Shown here one piece after another: positions 17,075 through 25,503 of a stretch of DNA of 47,542 nt. Positions within the stretch are counted from its first letter, which is position 1. The number at the start of each line of letters is the position of its first letter. The notes under the pieces were generated by a model. It did no database searches, was not told the DNA's origin, and saw nothing but the letters and a program-made list of their open reading frames with translations. The stretch spans positions 1 to 47,542 of the forward strand of contig JAFQWY010000258.1 in assembly GCA_017407225.1 (NCBI GenBank). The letters run 5' to 3'. Source of the DNA: Clostridia bacterium. Lineage in GTDB: Bacteria; Bacillota; Clostridia; Oscillospirales; CAG-272. A program made the position numbers and the translations under genes.

Positions 17075-18008
17075 AAATCTGATCCGGTATGCGGAACTGG
17101 GCAGTGTGAAAGGTGAGATCGTTCCTCTCAGCGGCGGACATCTGCACCGGATGTGGGCGGCGGAGACGGAACACGGACGGTATGCGGTGAAGCTGCTGAA
17201 TCCCGAGGTGATGTCCCGCCCGGAAGCGCTGGGAAACTTTATCAGATCCGAGAAGATTGCCCGTATGGCGGCTGAAAGAATACCCTCGTGTACGGCACTT
17301 GTGATCCGAGAATCTCCCGTGGTGCAGCTTGATGGAGAGTGGATGATATTCCCATACATCGACGGGGGATGCATTCCCAATGAAGAAATCACGGCGGAGA
17401 TGGCACGCTCGATCGGACAAATCCTCGGCAGGCTCCACGCTATGACGGATCTGCCGGGGGATATCGGGGAAACTTTCGTATGCCATGACTGGAGCAAATA
17501 CGGCTGTTCTATGATTTCAGCGGATTGCGGTACCCTCCGGTGCTGGGACGGATGCCGTGCGAGAAAGAAATACGGCAGAAATGTTCTCAGTCACCGGGAT
17601 CTGGAGCCGAAAAACGTCATGTGGCAGGGAGGAAAGCCCATCCTCATTGACTGGGAGGCGGCGGGAGAAATCAACGCGGCGGAGGATCTTTTCACCACAG
17701 CCCTGTGCTTTGCAAAATCCTCACAGGGGATCTCTGAAAAGCGGTTCACGGCGTTCCTGCAGGGCTATTTCACCGAAGCCGATCCCGTTCGGTTCCGAGG
17801 TACCGACTGGTATGAGGTATCCGGATGCTTTTACGATCTCACCGACTGGCTGGCATACAATCTGACCCGTGCCGGGAAATGGGAAACACCGGAAGAACGT
17901 CAGACCGGCAGGGAACAGGCGGTATGGGCGGCGGATGAGCTGAAACGGTTCGATGAAATCCGTGAGTCCGCGGCAGAGTGGGTACGGAGGTTTACAGATC
18001 CGGCATAA
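17058..18008 (+). CDS. APH-family (aminoglycoside/choline kinase-like) phosphotransferase
   Basis: Protein of 316 residues with a protein-kinase-like fold. The N-lobe contains LSGGHLHRMWAAETEHGRYAVKLL. The catalytic loop is HRDLEPKN (H179, D181, N186), and the metal-binding DFG-equivalent is IDWEAAG (D198). Relatives phosphorylate aminoglycosides, choline, homoserine or macrolides. The partner nucleotidyltransferase overlaps it by 17 bases, so the products probably act on the same or related small molecule. A GTG three bases upstream is an alternative start. The ribosome binding site is weak (GCGGGG), consistent with translational coupling. Confidence 0.8.
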   Translation: MRQRIENLIRYAELGSVKGEIVPLSGGHLHRMWAAETEHGRYAVKLLNPEVMSRPEALGNFIRSEKIARMAAERIPSCTALVIRESPVVQLDGEWMIFPYIDGGCIPNEEITAEMARSIGQILGRLHAMTDLPGDIGETFVCHDWSKYGCSMISADCGTLRCWDGCRARKKYGRNVLSHRDLEPKNVMWQGGKPILIDWEAAGEINAAEDLFTTALCFAKSSQGISEKRFTAFLQGYFTEADPVRFRGTDWYEVSGCFYDLTDWLAYNLTRAGKWETPEERQTGREQAVWAADELKRFDEIRESAAEWVRRFTDPA

Positions 18009-18025
18009 TTCGTAACACAATTGAC

Positions 18026-18054
18026 TTGAATTTGTGCCCGGATTCTGCTATACT
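18026..18054 (+). promoter_or_regulatory. Sigma-A promoter for the 279-residue membrane protein
   Basis: TTGAAT (18026-18031), 17-base spacer, TATACT (18049-18054); 30 bases before the start. An overlapping TTGACT (18021-18026) would give a 22-base spacer. Confidence 0.7.
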
Positions 18055-18084
18055 CTTGTCAGAACGTGAAATGAGGACAACGAA

Positions 18085-18924
18085 ATGGAAGAAAACAAAG
18101 AGAAACAGACCGAACAGAACGAGTCCAATGCCGCCAGGCGGATCCGTATGCTGGGTGAGGAGATTGAGGAAGACAAGCCGGTTGACGAGAAGGAAATCGA
18201 CAAGGTGGGAAATTTCTGGTATCACCACAAGTGGAAGGTGATTATCATCGGATTTTTCACTTTTATGATCCTGACCGCGAGCATTCAGTTCTTCAGCCGG
18301 CAGAATCCGGATGTAAACCTGATGTACTCCGGTCCCGATTACATCACGCCCAACCAGAATCAGGCGTTCTGCGATGCCTTGGAGGATCTGATGCCCGACT
18401 ACAACGGGGACGGCGATCTGTATGCACAGCTGAACGACCTGGTGTATCTTACAGCCGGTCAGCTTGCCATCAAGGAAGCGGAAGCTATGGAATACGGCGA
18501 CACCTATTCTCTGGACCGGACTGCCAACCGTCAGGCGGAGGAGCGGTTCACCTACGAAATCTTCGGCGCGGAAGCTCCCCTGTGCATCCTCGCAAAGGAT
18601 CAGTATGAGATGGTCAAGGGCGAGGGCGGCTTCATGCCCCTGAAGGAACTGTACCCGGACGGAGAATACACCGCTCCCGAAGGTGCCGTGGACGACTTCG
18701 GCGTTCTGCTGAAGGATACGAAATTCGCAAAATTCTATACAGCGGCGCAGATTTTCCCCGAGGACGCCATCCTGTGCCTGAGACGGGTTCCCACCATGTC
18801 CGCCATCACGGGACGGGAAAAAGCGGAGAAAAAGCACGAATTCCACAAGGATATCTTCCGCCGGATTCTGGCCTTTGAATATCCCGAAGGATATGTGGAG
18901 CCTGCTGAAACCGCGGAAGAATAA
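18085..18924 (+). CDS. Single-span membrane protein of unknown function
   Basis: Protein of 279 residues. A charged N-terminal 48 residues (Glu/Lys-rich, predicted cytoplasmic) precede the pair FWYHHKWK and one membrane helix at about 50-70. The remaining 200 residues should be outside the cell and contain no cysteine pair or known catalytic motif that I recognise. Similar FWYHHKWK-TM proteins are common conserved hypotheticals in Clostridia. GAGGA ribosome binding site. It has its own promoter and ends at a bidirectional terminator, so it is monocistronic. Confidence 0.75.
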   Translation: MEENKEKQTEQNESNAARRIRMLGEEIEEDKPVDEKEIDKVGNFWYHHKWKVIIIGFFTFMILTASIQFFSRQNPDVNLMYSGPDYITPNQNQAFCDALEDLMPDYNGDGDLYAQLNDLVYLTAGQLAIKEAEAMEYGDTYSLDRTANRQAEERFTYEIFGAEAPLCILAKDQYEMVKGEGGFMPLKELYPDGEYTAPEGAVDDFGVLLKDTKFAKFYTAAQIFPEDAILCLRRVPTMSAITGREKAEKKHEFHKDIFRRILAFEYPEGYVEPAETAEE

Positions 18925-18930
18925 GACAGC

Positions 18931-18970
18931 AAAAAACGGAACATCCCGATCTGGAGATGCTCCGTTTTCT
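18931..18970. terminator. Bidirectional terminator between convergent genes
   Basis: Stem ACGGAACATC / GATGCTCCGT with one internal mismatch. It is flanked by an A run on the left and TTTT on the right, so it can serve both the plus-strand membrane protein gene and the minus-strand aldolase gene. Confidence 0.75.
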
Positions 18971-18974
18971 GTAT

Positions 18975-19628
18975 TTATACGGATTCTGCCGCGGCAACAT
19001 ACTTTTCCGCCAGTTCCGTGACGGCTGCGAAATCGCCTGCCTGGATCTTTGCCTTGTCCGCGATTCCTGAAGATACACCGATTCCAAGTGCTCCGGCTTT
19101 GATGTAGTCGGCAAGAGTGTTCTCGTTCACACCGCCCACCGCGAGAAATCTGAGATGGGACAGGGGAGCGGCAAGTGCCCGGAGATAGGAAGGCTTCATC
19201 TCGCCGCAGGGGAACAGTTTGATGAAATCGGCTCCAGAGCGATGCGCCAGCGTGCATTCCGACGGAGTCAGTGCGCCGGGAATGGAGACAAGCCCCAGTT
19301 CACGGGTACGGCGGATCACATCGGGATTGGTGTCGGGAGAGATGATAAATCTGCCGCCTGCCTGTGCGGTAAGTTCTGCCTGACGCTCGGTCAGAACGGT
19401 TCCGGCGCCGATGTGCATTCCGGGGAAGCAGCGGACAAGTCTGGCGATCCGCTGTGCGGTAACTTCATCGGTGGGATTTCTGCAGCTGTCATAGGTCACT
19501 TCCGCCAGACGGATACCGCCTTTGTACATGGCTTCCACAGTGTTCATCAGTTCGTCTTCCGTAAGCCCCCGGAGAATTACGATAATCTTATGCTGCAGGA
19601 TGGATTGGATCACGGAGTCTCTGTTCAT
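18975..19628 (-). CDS. eda: KDPG/KHG-type aldolase
   Basis: Class I aldolase of 217 residues, normal length for Eda-like enzymes that cleave 2-keto-3-deoxy-6-phosphogluconate or 4-hydroxy-2-oxoglutarate to pyruvate plus an aldehyde. Recognised motifs are VILRG (R20), LAEVTYDS (E43), IGAGTVLT, FIISPDTNPDV and GADFIKLFP, with Schiff-base lysine K137. GGVNENTLADYIKAGALGIGVSS forms the phosphate site. Its ATG overlaps the stop of the beta-helix gene (ATGA), so the two are coupled. This suggests uronic-acid or sugar-acid catabolism tied to that protein. Confidence 0.92.
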   Translation of the reverse strand: MNRDSVIQSILQHKIIVILRGLTEDELMNTVEAMYKGGIRLAEVTYDSCRNPTDEVTAQRIARLVRCFPGMHIGAGTVLTERQAELTAQAGGRFIISPDTNPDVIRRTRELGLVSIPGALTPSECTLAHRSGADFIKLFPCGEMKPSYLRALAAPLSHLRFLAVGGVNENTLADYIKAGALGIGVSSGIADKAKIQAGDFAAVTELAEKYVAAAESV

Positions 19629-21610
19629 ACTTGCCCTGCTTTCTGTCGTCCGATGGACTTCACATCAATTTCCGGGAATCCCTCTCTGGGGTGGCGGAAG
19701 GTGAGGGTGTCGGGATCCAGATCAGCCTCCTCGCAGGAGTGATAGGTGAAGTTCTCACCGATCTCGTTGTAATCATACACGGACTGAGCCATATGGCCGA
19801 ACCGTGCGTCCTTGTTGATGATGATATTGTTTTCCACCACGGATCCCGCCGGATTGACGGGGAAGTCCGGGTCGTTGAATCTGGTGAAATCGTGGATCAG
19901 CCGGCTCAGCTGGGGATATTTTGTGATCCACGGCTCTTCATTTACCGGGATGGAGCGCAGCTTGACCCAGTGAGGGGAGTCGGGGGAGTCGCAGGACTGG
20001 TGTGCCCAGCCGCCGTTGACAAATCCGTCACGGTTCCGGTCGTCGTACAGGATGGGGTCTCTGCTCTCGCCGATGATGATATTGTCGCGGATCACGCAGT
20101 CCCGTCCGCCGCCCACGAGGAATGCATATTTCCGTACATCGATGAGGATGTTGCCGTATGCGGTCTGACCGGACAAACCGTCGTCCCAGTAGATGCCGTC
20201 CGGGGTGAAGCCGTTGCCGCCGATGTTTTTCAGCAGATTGTACCGGATGACCGTGCCGTGTCCGCACCAGTCGTAACCGGAGTAGACGGCACCGGCATCG
20301 CTGGAGTGTGTCACCGCATCGTGAATGCTGTTGTACTCGATCAGATGCTCATTGCCGCTGTAGCCGACAGCCATGTGCGGTGTGTGGCTGATTTCGTTGT
20401 GAGCAGCCCGATTGCCGACGCCGTACAGCCCGATGCCCGGCTGATAGGTCTGGTATACTTCGGAGAAATGGTGGATATGGTTGTTCAGTGCCAGATTGCT
20501 GCTGGGGGTGAGGGACTTGCGGTCGCCGCCGGTCAGGAGAATGCCGCCCCGTCCGGTACGGGTGATTTCGCAGTTTTCCACGGTATTTCCGGTGCCGTTG
20601 ACGGTGATGCCGTTTTCCGCCACGTTTTTGATCAGCAGATTTTTCAGCGTGTTTCCGTTTCCGCTGACGGTGATGCCGCCCGCACGGGTGCAGGTCAGGG
20701 TGAAGCCGTCAATGGTGACATCATCCGCGCCGTTTACGGTGATCAGAGGCTGGCGGGAGATGGAAACTTCAAATACACCGTCATCGGATGTGGGATATAC
20801 ATACAACAGACCCGTTTTCCGGTCAAGGTAGTATTCACCGGGGACATCCAGCTCTTCCAAGACGTTGTAGAGATAATACAGGGCGCCTGCGCGGCATCCG
20901 TAGCAGCTCACATATTTTGGCATGATGGCGCGGTTGGCTGTGTTGACCCGGATGGGAGTGGAGGAATCCGCCCAGTCCCAGTAGAAGTAGCCGAATGCCC
21001 ATGCGGTCTCGGGCGTCTTCCAGTTTTTGAGCCGCTCGTTGGTGTCTTTGTCGATGATATAGGTGCCGCCCCGGGGATTGCGCAGGTCATAGTTGCACTT
21101 CCAGTAGTTCTGGGGAGGGAATTCGTTCACCTCACCCATGTCAAGAACCCCGTCGATCTTCAGATACCCTTCGTTGGGATAGCGTGCCAGGGTCATCCTC
21201 CGATCGTTTTCGAATACCTCCAGATTGATGCCGCATTCCCCATTGTCATAGCGGGAGGCCGAATGATAGGATCCGATGGGATAGACGTTCCCCCAGTCGG
21301 ATTCGGACAGACCGAAGGCGGTCAGATCAATTACACGCACCTTTTCGGCAGCTTCCGGTGTGAGACGGGCACGGATTTCGTCGGAAGGGAAGGCGGTGTC
21401 CGCGAGATTTACCGAGATGCCGCCCGTGAGAACCGCACCCGGTTCCGCCAGATAGGTGCATCCCGAATCCCGGCTGTCGAGAACGAGATTCTCACGGTAT
21501 ACGCCTGCTTTTACCAGCACCGTGCCGCCGTTCTGACGTGCCGCAGCCTTTGCTTCCGCAATGGAAGCAAAGCCGTTTTTCGGAGAGACTGTATAGATTC
21601 CGGTTTCCAT
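19625..21610 (-). CDS. Right-handed parallel beta-helix protein (putative polysaccharide-active)
   Basis: Protein of 661 residues. The N-terminus has the pectin-lyase-like opening YTVSPKNGFASIAEAKAAAR followed by GTVLVKAGVYRENL. The central part is a series of beta-helix coils (VTIDGFTLTCTRAGGITVSG, NTLKNLLIKNVAENGITV, NTVENCEITRTGRGGILL). Such folds are typical of polysaccharide lyases and glycosidases, and catalytic residues differ by family. There is no signal peptide, so it would act on imported oligosaccharides in the cytoplasm. The start is the ATG at 21610, with AAAGGA seven bases upstream. The coupled KDPG aldolase gene suggests a uronate-containing substrate, an inference from context. 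Confidence 0.78.
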   Translation of the reverse strand: METGIYTVSPKNGFASIAEAKAAARQNGGTVLVKAGVYRENLVLDSRDSGCTYLAEPGAVLTGGISVNLADTAFPSDEIRARLTPEAAEKVRVIDLTAFGLSESDWGNVYPIGSYHSASRYDNGECGINLEVFENDRRMTLARYPNEGYLKIDGVLDMGEVNEFPPQNYWKCNYDLRNPRGGTYIIDKDTNERLKNWKTPETAWAFGYFYWDWADSSTPIRVNTANRAIMPKYVSCYGCRAGALYYLYNVLEELDVPGEYYLDRKTGLLYVYPTSDDGVFEVSISRQPLITVNGADDVTIDGFTLTCTRAGGITVSGNGNTLKNLLIKNVAENGITVNGTGNTVENCEITRTGRGGILLTGGDRKSLTPSSNLALNNHIHHFSEVYQTYQPGIGLYGVGNRAAHNEISHTPHMAVGYSGNEHLIEYNSIHDAVTHSSDAGAVYSGYDWCGHGTVIRYNLLKNIGGNGFTPDGIYWDDGLSGQTAYGNILIDVRKYAFLVGGGRDCVIRDNIIIGESRDPILYDDRNRDGFVNGGWAHQSCDSPDSPHWVKLRSIPVNEEPWITKYPQLSRLIHDFTRFNDPDFPVNPAGSVVENNIIINKDARFGHMAQSVYDYNEIGENFTYHSCEEADLDPDTLTFRHPREGFPEIDVKSIGRQKAGQV

Positions 21611-21640
21611 GATAGTATCCTTTCGCTCTGTTTTTTCTTC

Positions 21641-21669
21641 ATTGTAGCACAAAAAAGCGCGTACTGCAA
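21641..21669 (-). promoter_or_regulatory. Promoter of the beta-helix / aldolase operon
   Basis: Minus strand TTGCAG (21664-21669), 17-base spacer, TACAAT (21641-21646), with TGC before the -10. It lies 31 bases upstream of the start. Confidence 0.7.
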
Positions 21670-21672
21670 GAG

Positions 21673-21706
21673 AAAAACGCAGCTCCCGGAGAGGAAAACT
21701 GCGTTT
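21673..21706 (-). terminator. Terminator of the zinc-ribbon / TPM operon
   Basis: Minus-strand hairpin AACGCAG ... CTGCGTT with a 16-base loop, followed by TTTC. It lies ten bases after the TPM gene stop and just upstream of the next operon's promoter. Confidence 0.7.
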
Positions 21707-21715
21707 ATATGTAAA

Positions 21716-22663
21716 TCAGAATTTGCCGGATCTGCCGCCGTGGGATCGTCCGGAGGAGGAACGGTGAACGGAAGTGCCCGAATGCATCCCGCCGGAGCGG
21801 TTATTATGCTGCTCTGTCTGCCGGCGTGTGCGGTTCACGGTACGGTACAGGAACAGGTCCCGGGAAAGAGTGATGTTAATGCTGTCGCGCTTTGCGTAGT
21901 CGGATGCACCGGACTTCATATTTACGGTACGCAGTTCATTCTTCCACACGCCCACGATGAGACCGGAGAAGAGGAATCCCACGATCAGGGAAACGGGAAG
22001 GGCAAACGGATTGCTGCCGGATACGGTGACTGTTGTGGGGCCGTCAGCACCTCCGATGATCGCCATGGAATCGTCGGAACTGTAATAGCCGTCGCCTGTT
22101 CCGAAGAAGGGATCGTAACCGACATAGGTGTCGTCGCCCATATAGCCGTTCTTCGCCTTGGTGATGTATTCGTCACAGAGCTGAGCGAAACAGGAAAATC
22201 CGCCGAAATAGTCGCCGTCGGAGATATAGTACAGACTGTCGTTCATAATCAGATCGATGATGCCGTCCGGGAACGCTGTGATGCCGTATCCGTAGGTTGT
22301 GACCGCCCAGTCCCGTTCTTCCATGGAGAGCAGGAGCAGAATTCCGTCGTCGGAGGTGCCGTAACCGTAGCCGTAGTAGTCGAATATATCGTCGGCGTAG
22401 CTTTGTGAGCTGTACCCGTCCGGGAGTTCATCCACGGTGATCACAGCCACACTCATTTCCTGGCGCAGGCTGATTTCATCCAGCACGGCATTCAGCTCGG
22501 ATGCTTCGTAAGAGGAGAGCAGACCCGCATCGTCCACCAGCAGGGGAAGCGTGCGGTCTTCGGGAATGGAGCCGGGCATGTCGGTGAGATCCGATGCGGA
22601 AACGGCAGCTGCAAGGACGAAGAATACGGTAAGAAGGAGTGCGTTAAATTGAATTTTTTTCAT
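21716..22663 (-). CDS. TPM-domain (YgcG-like) secreted membrane protein
   Basis: Protein of 315 residues. A signal peptide (about 1-23) leads to a TPM domain at about 36-165, with LLVDDAGLLSSYEASELNAVLDEIS, GILLLLSMEERDWAVTTYGYG and DGIIDLI. A Gly/Tyr/Asp-rich linker carries IIGGADGPT. A membrane helix at about 220-240 is followed by a basic Ser/Gly/Arg/His-rich tail, presumably cytoplasmic. TPM proteins have been linked to phosphatase activity and membrane protein quality control, but the function is unsettled. It follows the zinc-ribbon gene by ten bases with a GAGGAGG ribosome binding site, so they form an operon and may form one membrane complex. Confidence 0.85.
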   Translation of the reverse strand: MKKIQFNALLLTVFFVLAAAVSASDLTDMPGSIPEDRTLPLLVDDAGLLSSYEASELNAVLDEISLRQEMSVAVITVDELPDGYSSQSYADDIFDYYGYGYGTSDDGILLLLSMEERDWAVTTYGYGITAFPDGIIDLIMNDSLYYISDGDYFGGFSCFAQLCDEYITKAKNGYMGDDTYVGYDPFFGTGDGYYSSDDSMAIIGGADGPTTVTVSGSNPFALPVSLIVGFLFSGLIVGVWKNELRTVNMKSGASDYAKRDSINITLSRDLFLYRTVNRTRRQTEQHNNRSGGMHSGTSVHRSSSGRSHGGRSGKF

Positions 22664-22673
22664 GTCGTCCTCC

Positions 22674-23756
22674 TCAGAACATCATCTGGGTCAGCAGAAA
22701 AATTGCTGCACCGATGGCCGCCGTCAGACCCAGACGCCATTTCCAGTAGGCTGCTTTGTCCATGGGCAGGTTGCCGACGAATTTTCCGGTCTGACCGTTC
22801 ATGGCGAAGGTGTAGGTTTCACCGTTCCATTTGGTGTGCAGAATCCAGACGGGCAGAAGAACGTATTTGACCGTGCCGTTTTTCAGCTGGACATTGGTCT
22901 GTTCGGGAATGAGGGATGTGTAGCCTTCTGCCATGGAACGGAACACATCCTGTGCCGTCTGCTTAACACGTTCATTGGCACGGGGAACGCATTCATCCGC
23001 GGTGGTGCCGTATTTTTCTGCCAGATAACCGGACAGATAAGCGGTCGTGAAATCCACAGCCTCAGCCAGATTGTAGGGCTCAACGGATTCCATCAGATCA
23101 TCGGGCATTTTTGCGGAGGAATCCACGGGAACGCCGGTGAAGGACATGGAACCGCCGCGCTGAACGGAGTAGTACTGGGTTTCTGTGTAATTGTAGTTTC
23201 TGTCGCTCCAGACCCGGTTTTTTGTTCCTTTGAAGCGAAGCTGAACATCGGCGTCCGCATCGAAGAGCCAGAAGGGAACGTAGATCCCCTGGATTTCTTC
23301 CAGATGATTCTCATCCAGGAAGATTTTCGGCAGGAGCTTCTTACCGGTACAATGGCGGATCAGGGCTTCTTTCGCGGCTTTTTTGTCGATCTTAAAGGGA
23401 ATCACCAGATCCGGCTTGAGCGTTCCGGCCACGTTTCCGGTCATGACAACTGGATTTCCGCAGTAGGGGCAGGCGGATGCGGCAGTATTTTCGTCACAGA
23501 CAATCTCGCCGCCGCAGGACCGGCAGACGTAGGCGTGCATTCCGTCCGCGTCGTTGTCCGACCATTCATCGACGGTATCGGTATCCCACTGCATATCATC
23601 GGGCTTTTCGTCTTCGCGGCTTTCCTCCAGCGCCTGCAGGGATTCCACCGTGAACTCCGAGTCACAATAGGGGCATTTCATGTTCTGGCTTTTGCTGTCG
23701 AACTCCAGCTGACCGCCGCAGTTCGGACATTTATATTGAAGCAGTTCTTCTGACAT
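22674..23756 (-). CDS. Zinc-ribbon protein with C-terminal membrane helix
   Basis: Protein of 360 residues. Four CxxC pairs form two zinc ribbons: C10/C13 with C28/C31, and C78/C81 with C96/C99, separated by an acidic linker. The central part (LKPDLVIPFKIDKKAAKEAL, GIYVPFWLFDADADVQLRF, YVLLPVWILHTKWNGETYTFAMNGQTGKFVG) matches a conserved Clostridia family often annotated as a TFIIB-type zinc finger protein. It is not a transcription factor. A hydrophobic helix at about 338-356 anchors the C-terminus. It is co-transcribed with the TPM-domain gene, a pairing seen in many Bacillota from memory. The AGGAG ribosome binding site fixes the start. Confidence 0.85.
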   Translation of the reverse strand: MSEELLQYKCPNCGGQLEFDSKSQNMKCPYCDSEFTVESLQALEESREDEKPDDMQWDTDTVDEWSDNDADGMHAYVCRSCGGEIVCDENTAASACPYCGNPVVMTGNVAGTLKPDLVIPFKIDKKAAKEALIRHCTGKKLLPKIFLDENHLEEIQGIYVPFWLFDADADVQLRFKGTKNRVWSDRNYNYTETQYYSVQRGGSMSFTGVPVDSSAKMPDDLMESVEPYNLAEAVDFTTAYLSGYLAEKYGTTADECVPRANERVKQTAQDVFRSMAEGYTSLIPEQTNVQLKNGTVKYVLLPVWILHTKWNGETYTFAMNGQTGKFVGNLPMDKAAYWKWRLGLTAAIGAAIFLLTQMMF

Positions 23757-23791
23757 ACAGTAGTCTCCTGTGATTCAGTATGTTTTTCTAA

Positions 23792-23820
23792 AGTATAGCA
23801 CACCGGACAGGATGATTCAA
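23792..23820 (-). promoter_or_regulatory. Sigma-A promoter of the zinc-ribbon / TPM operon
   Basis: Minus strand TTGAAT (23815-23820), 17 bases, TATACT (23792-23797), with TGC before the -10. Confidence 0.8.
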
Positions 23821-23893
23821 TTGTTTTTTGTTAAAAACAGTGAATTTCAAAATGATTATTTCTGTAACCTGATTCACTTTTTTTCAAATACTG

Positions 23894-23922
23894 TTGAAAT
23901 AGCTGAAGAAATAAGGTATAAT
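23894..23922 (+). promoter_or_regulatory. Sigma-A promoter of the cytochrome operon
   Basis: TTGAAA (23894-23899), 17 bases, TATAAT (23917-23922), in an AT-rich region. A second TATAAT at 23925-23930 overlaps downstream. It is 34 bases before the resB-like start. No terminator or further clear promoter was seen until 31711, so it should drive all four genes. Confidence 0.8.
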
Positions 23923-23956
23923 ATTATAATGAAGATACTGATCGAAAGGAGCATTT

Positions 23957-24658
23957 ATGCAGCAGAAAGCCAAACCAAAAACAGGAAAGATGATGTATGA
24001 TATTTCATGCCTCATCATCCTCGGGATCACACTGATCTTTTTGATTATGGCCATCCTTTACTCCTTCGGAATTGACATCAACTGGCACGGGCCGGCAACA
24101 GCAATCCTTCTCGCCGTCGGCGGTACACTCACCGGAATCGGAGGCTTCATGGGGAAGCCCGCGAAGAACTGGGCAAAGAATATCGGCAAATGGGCAATGC
24201 ATTTCGGCCTTGCGGTCATGCTGATCGGATTTGCTGTGTTCGGAATATCGGGAGACACCGTCAGCGCCAATGTCCCGGTGGGAAGCGATACATATTACGC
24301 AAATATCCAGAAAGAAAACGGCGAGGTCTGTAACCTGGGGTTCAACTTCCGGATCACGGATTTCAGTATTGACTATCACGAGGACGGTACGGAGAAAATG
24401 TACCGGGCAGGCATTGAATTCGCGGATGCGGTCAGCCTCCGGGTAGACTCCGATGAGCTTGCCGTCAACGACACTGTTGTGAAGAACGGATGGCGCATCT
24501 ACCTGATGAGCTACTCCGGCGACACGGTCAATCTCATGTTCCGTCACGATCCCGGGGAATACGCCGTGAATACCGGAATGTGGATGACCATTGCAGGCAC
24601 AATCCTCTCCCTTCTTGTGGGAAATATAATTCCCGTGAAAAAGGAGGATGAGAGATGA
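23957..24658 (+). CDS. resB: ResB-like cytochrome c synthase subunit (System II)
   Basis: Protein of 233 residues with membrane helices at about 16-36, 46-64, 74-94 and 205-225. An extracytoplasmic domain of about 105 residues lies between helices three and four. The segment VNDTVVKNGWRIYLMSYSG followed by the last helix is the hallmark of ResB/Ccs1, which with CcsA carries haem across the membrane and attaches it to CxxCH apocytochromes. It is shorter than B. subtilis ResB, resembling the compact ResB-like proteins of some anaerobes. AAGGAG ribosome binding site; the stop overlaps the ccsA start (ATGA). Two genes for CxxCH proteins follow in the same operon. Confidence 0.85.
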   Translation: MQQKAKPKTGKMMYDISCLIILGITLIFLIMAILYSFGIDINWHGPATAILLAVGGTLTGIGGFMGKPAKNWAKNIGKWAMHFGLAVMLIGFAVFGISGDTVSANVPVGSDTYYANIQKENGEVCNLGFNFRITDFSIDYHEDGTEKMYRAGIEFADAVSLRVDSDELAVNDTVVKNGWRIYLMSYSGDTVNLMFRHDPGEYAVNTGMWMTIAGTILSLLVGNIIPVKKEDER

Positions 24659-25443
24659 CACCCGCTTTACTGAAAACGATCATCATCATTTCCACCGCGG
24701 TATACGGCGGCGCGCTGATTCTGTGGAACCTGAAAAAACAGAAGGCTGCGCTCTGGGGCTGGTCACTGGCGTGGCTCTGCTCGCTGGCCGTGGTGGTCAA
24801 CAACTTCATCGTCAACCATTATGTCCCCTTCGTCAGTATGTATCAGATTCTCACCTTCTCGGCAGTTCTGTTCGGGCTGGTGTATCTGTATACCCGGTAC
24901 TGCCGGAACGGTGCGTGGACGGCTCCGTATTTCATCGGATGCTCCCTGTTCGTATCCATCGGGCTCTGCTTCATGGATGCACAGGCTGTCTGGCACTTTG
25001 CTCCTGCACTGAACTCCCCCTGGTTTACTCCCCACATCCTGCTGTACCTGATCTCCTACGTCATGGGCGCGGTTGCGTTCCTGATGATGCTGGTGAAGGT
25101 CTGCCGGACGAAGGAATCACGGCTTGCAGTTGCTCCCGGAATTGACGGCGGCATTTACGACTGCGTGTGCGTGCTGTTCCCCTGCATGACAGCCGGAATG
25201 TTCTTCGGTGCGCTGTGGGCCAACGAGGTCTGGGGCGGATTCTGGGGCTGGGACATCAAGGAAATCTGGGCACTGGTCACCTGGCTGGTCTGGATGTGCT
25301 GGCTGCACTTCAGACGATCCGAAAAGCTGAAGAAATACAGCGACATTCTCGTGGCGGTCGGCTTTGTCTGTGTGATTGTGACCTTCGTATTCGTTCGGTT
25401 CATGAATACGGCGGATTCTTCCATGCATGCCTACATGGGCTGA
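24655..25443 (+). CDS. ccsA: CcsA/ResC cytochrome c synthase subunit (System II)
   Basis: Protein of 262 residues with about eight membrane helices. The tryptophan-rich WWD haem-binding segment is WGGFWGWDIKEIWALVTW. Conserved histidines are seen in NHYVPFVSMYQ, SPWFTPHILLYLISY and near the C-terminus (SMHAYMG). These match the CcsA side of the System II synthase, which holds haem and ligates it covalently to exported CxxCH motifs. Strong GGAGG ribosome binding site and coupling to resB. The thiol-reducing partners ResA and CcdA are not in the window, so they must be elsewhere or be replaced. Confidence 0.92.
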   Translation: MTPALLKTIIIISTAVYGGALILWNLKKQKAALWGWSLAWLCSLAVVVNNFIVNHYVPFVSMYQILTFSAVLFGLVYLYTRYCRNGAWTAPYFIGCSLFVSIGLCFMDAQAVWHFAPALNSPWFTPHILLYLISYVMGAVAFLMMLVKVCRTKESRLAVAPGIDGGIYDCVCVLFPCMTAGMFFGALWANEVWGGFWGWDIKEIWALVTWLVWMCWLHFRRSEKLKKYSDILVAVGFVCVIVTFVFVRFMNTADSSMHAYMG

Positions 25444-25503
25444 GTCCCTTTGATTCTGTTTCGCATATCAAATACATATAATTCCCAAAGAAAGGCAATC
25501 AAC

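Noticed and set aside
16040..18008. Calling the ANT-like/APH-like pair an antibiotic resistance cassette
   Set aside because: Fold similarity alone does not give the substrate; there is no integron, transposase or known resistance allele sequence that I recognise.
19631..22408. A 925-codon plus-strand frame opposite the beta-helix and TPM genes
   Set aside because: It crosses two promoters and a terminator of the opposite strand and has no recognisable domain, so it is a shadow frame.
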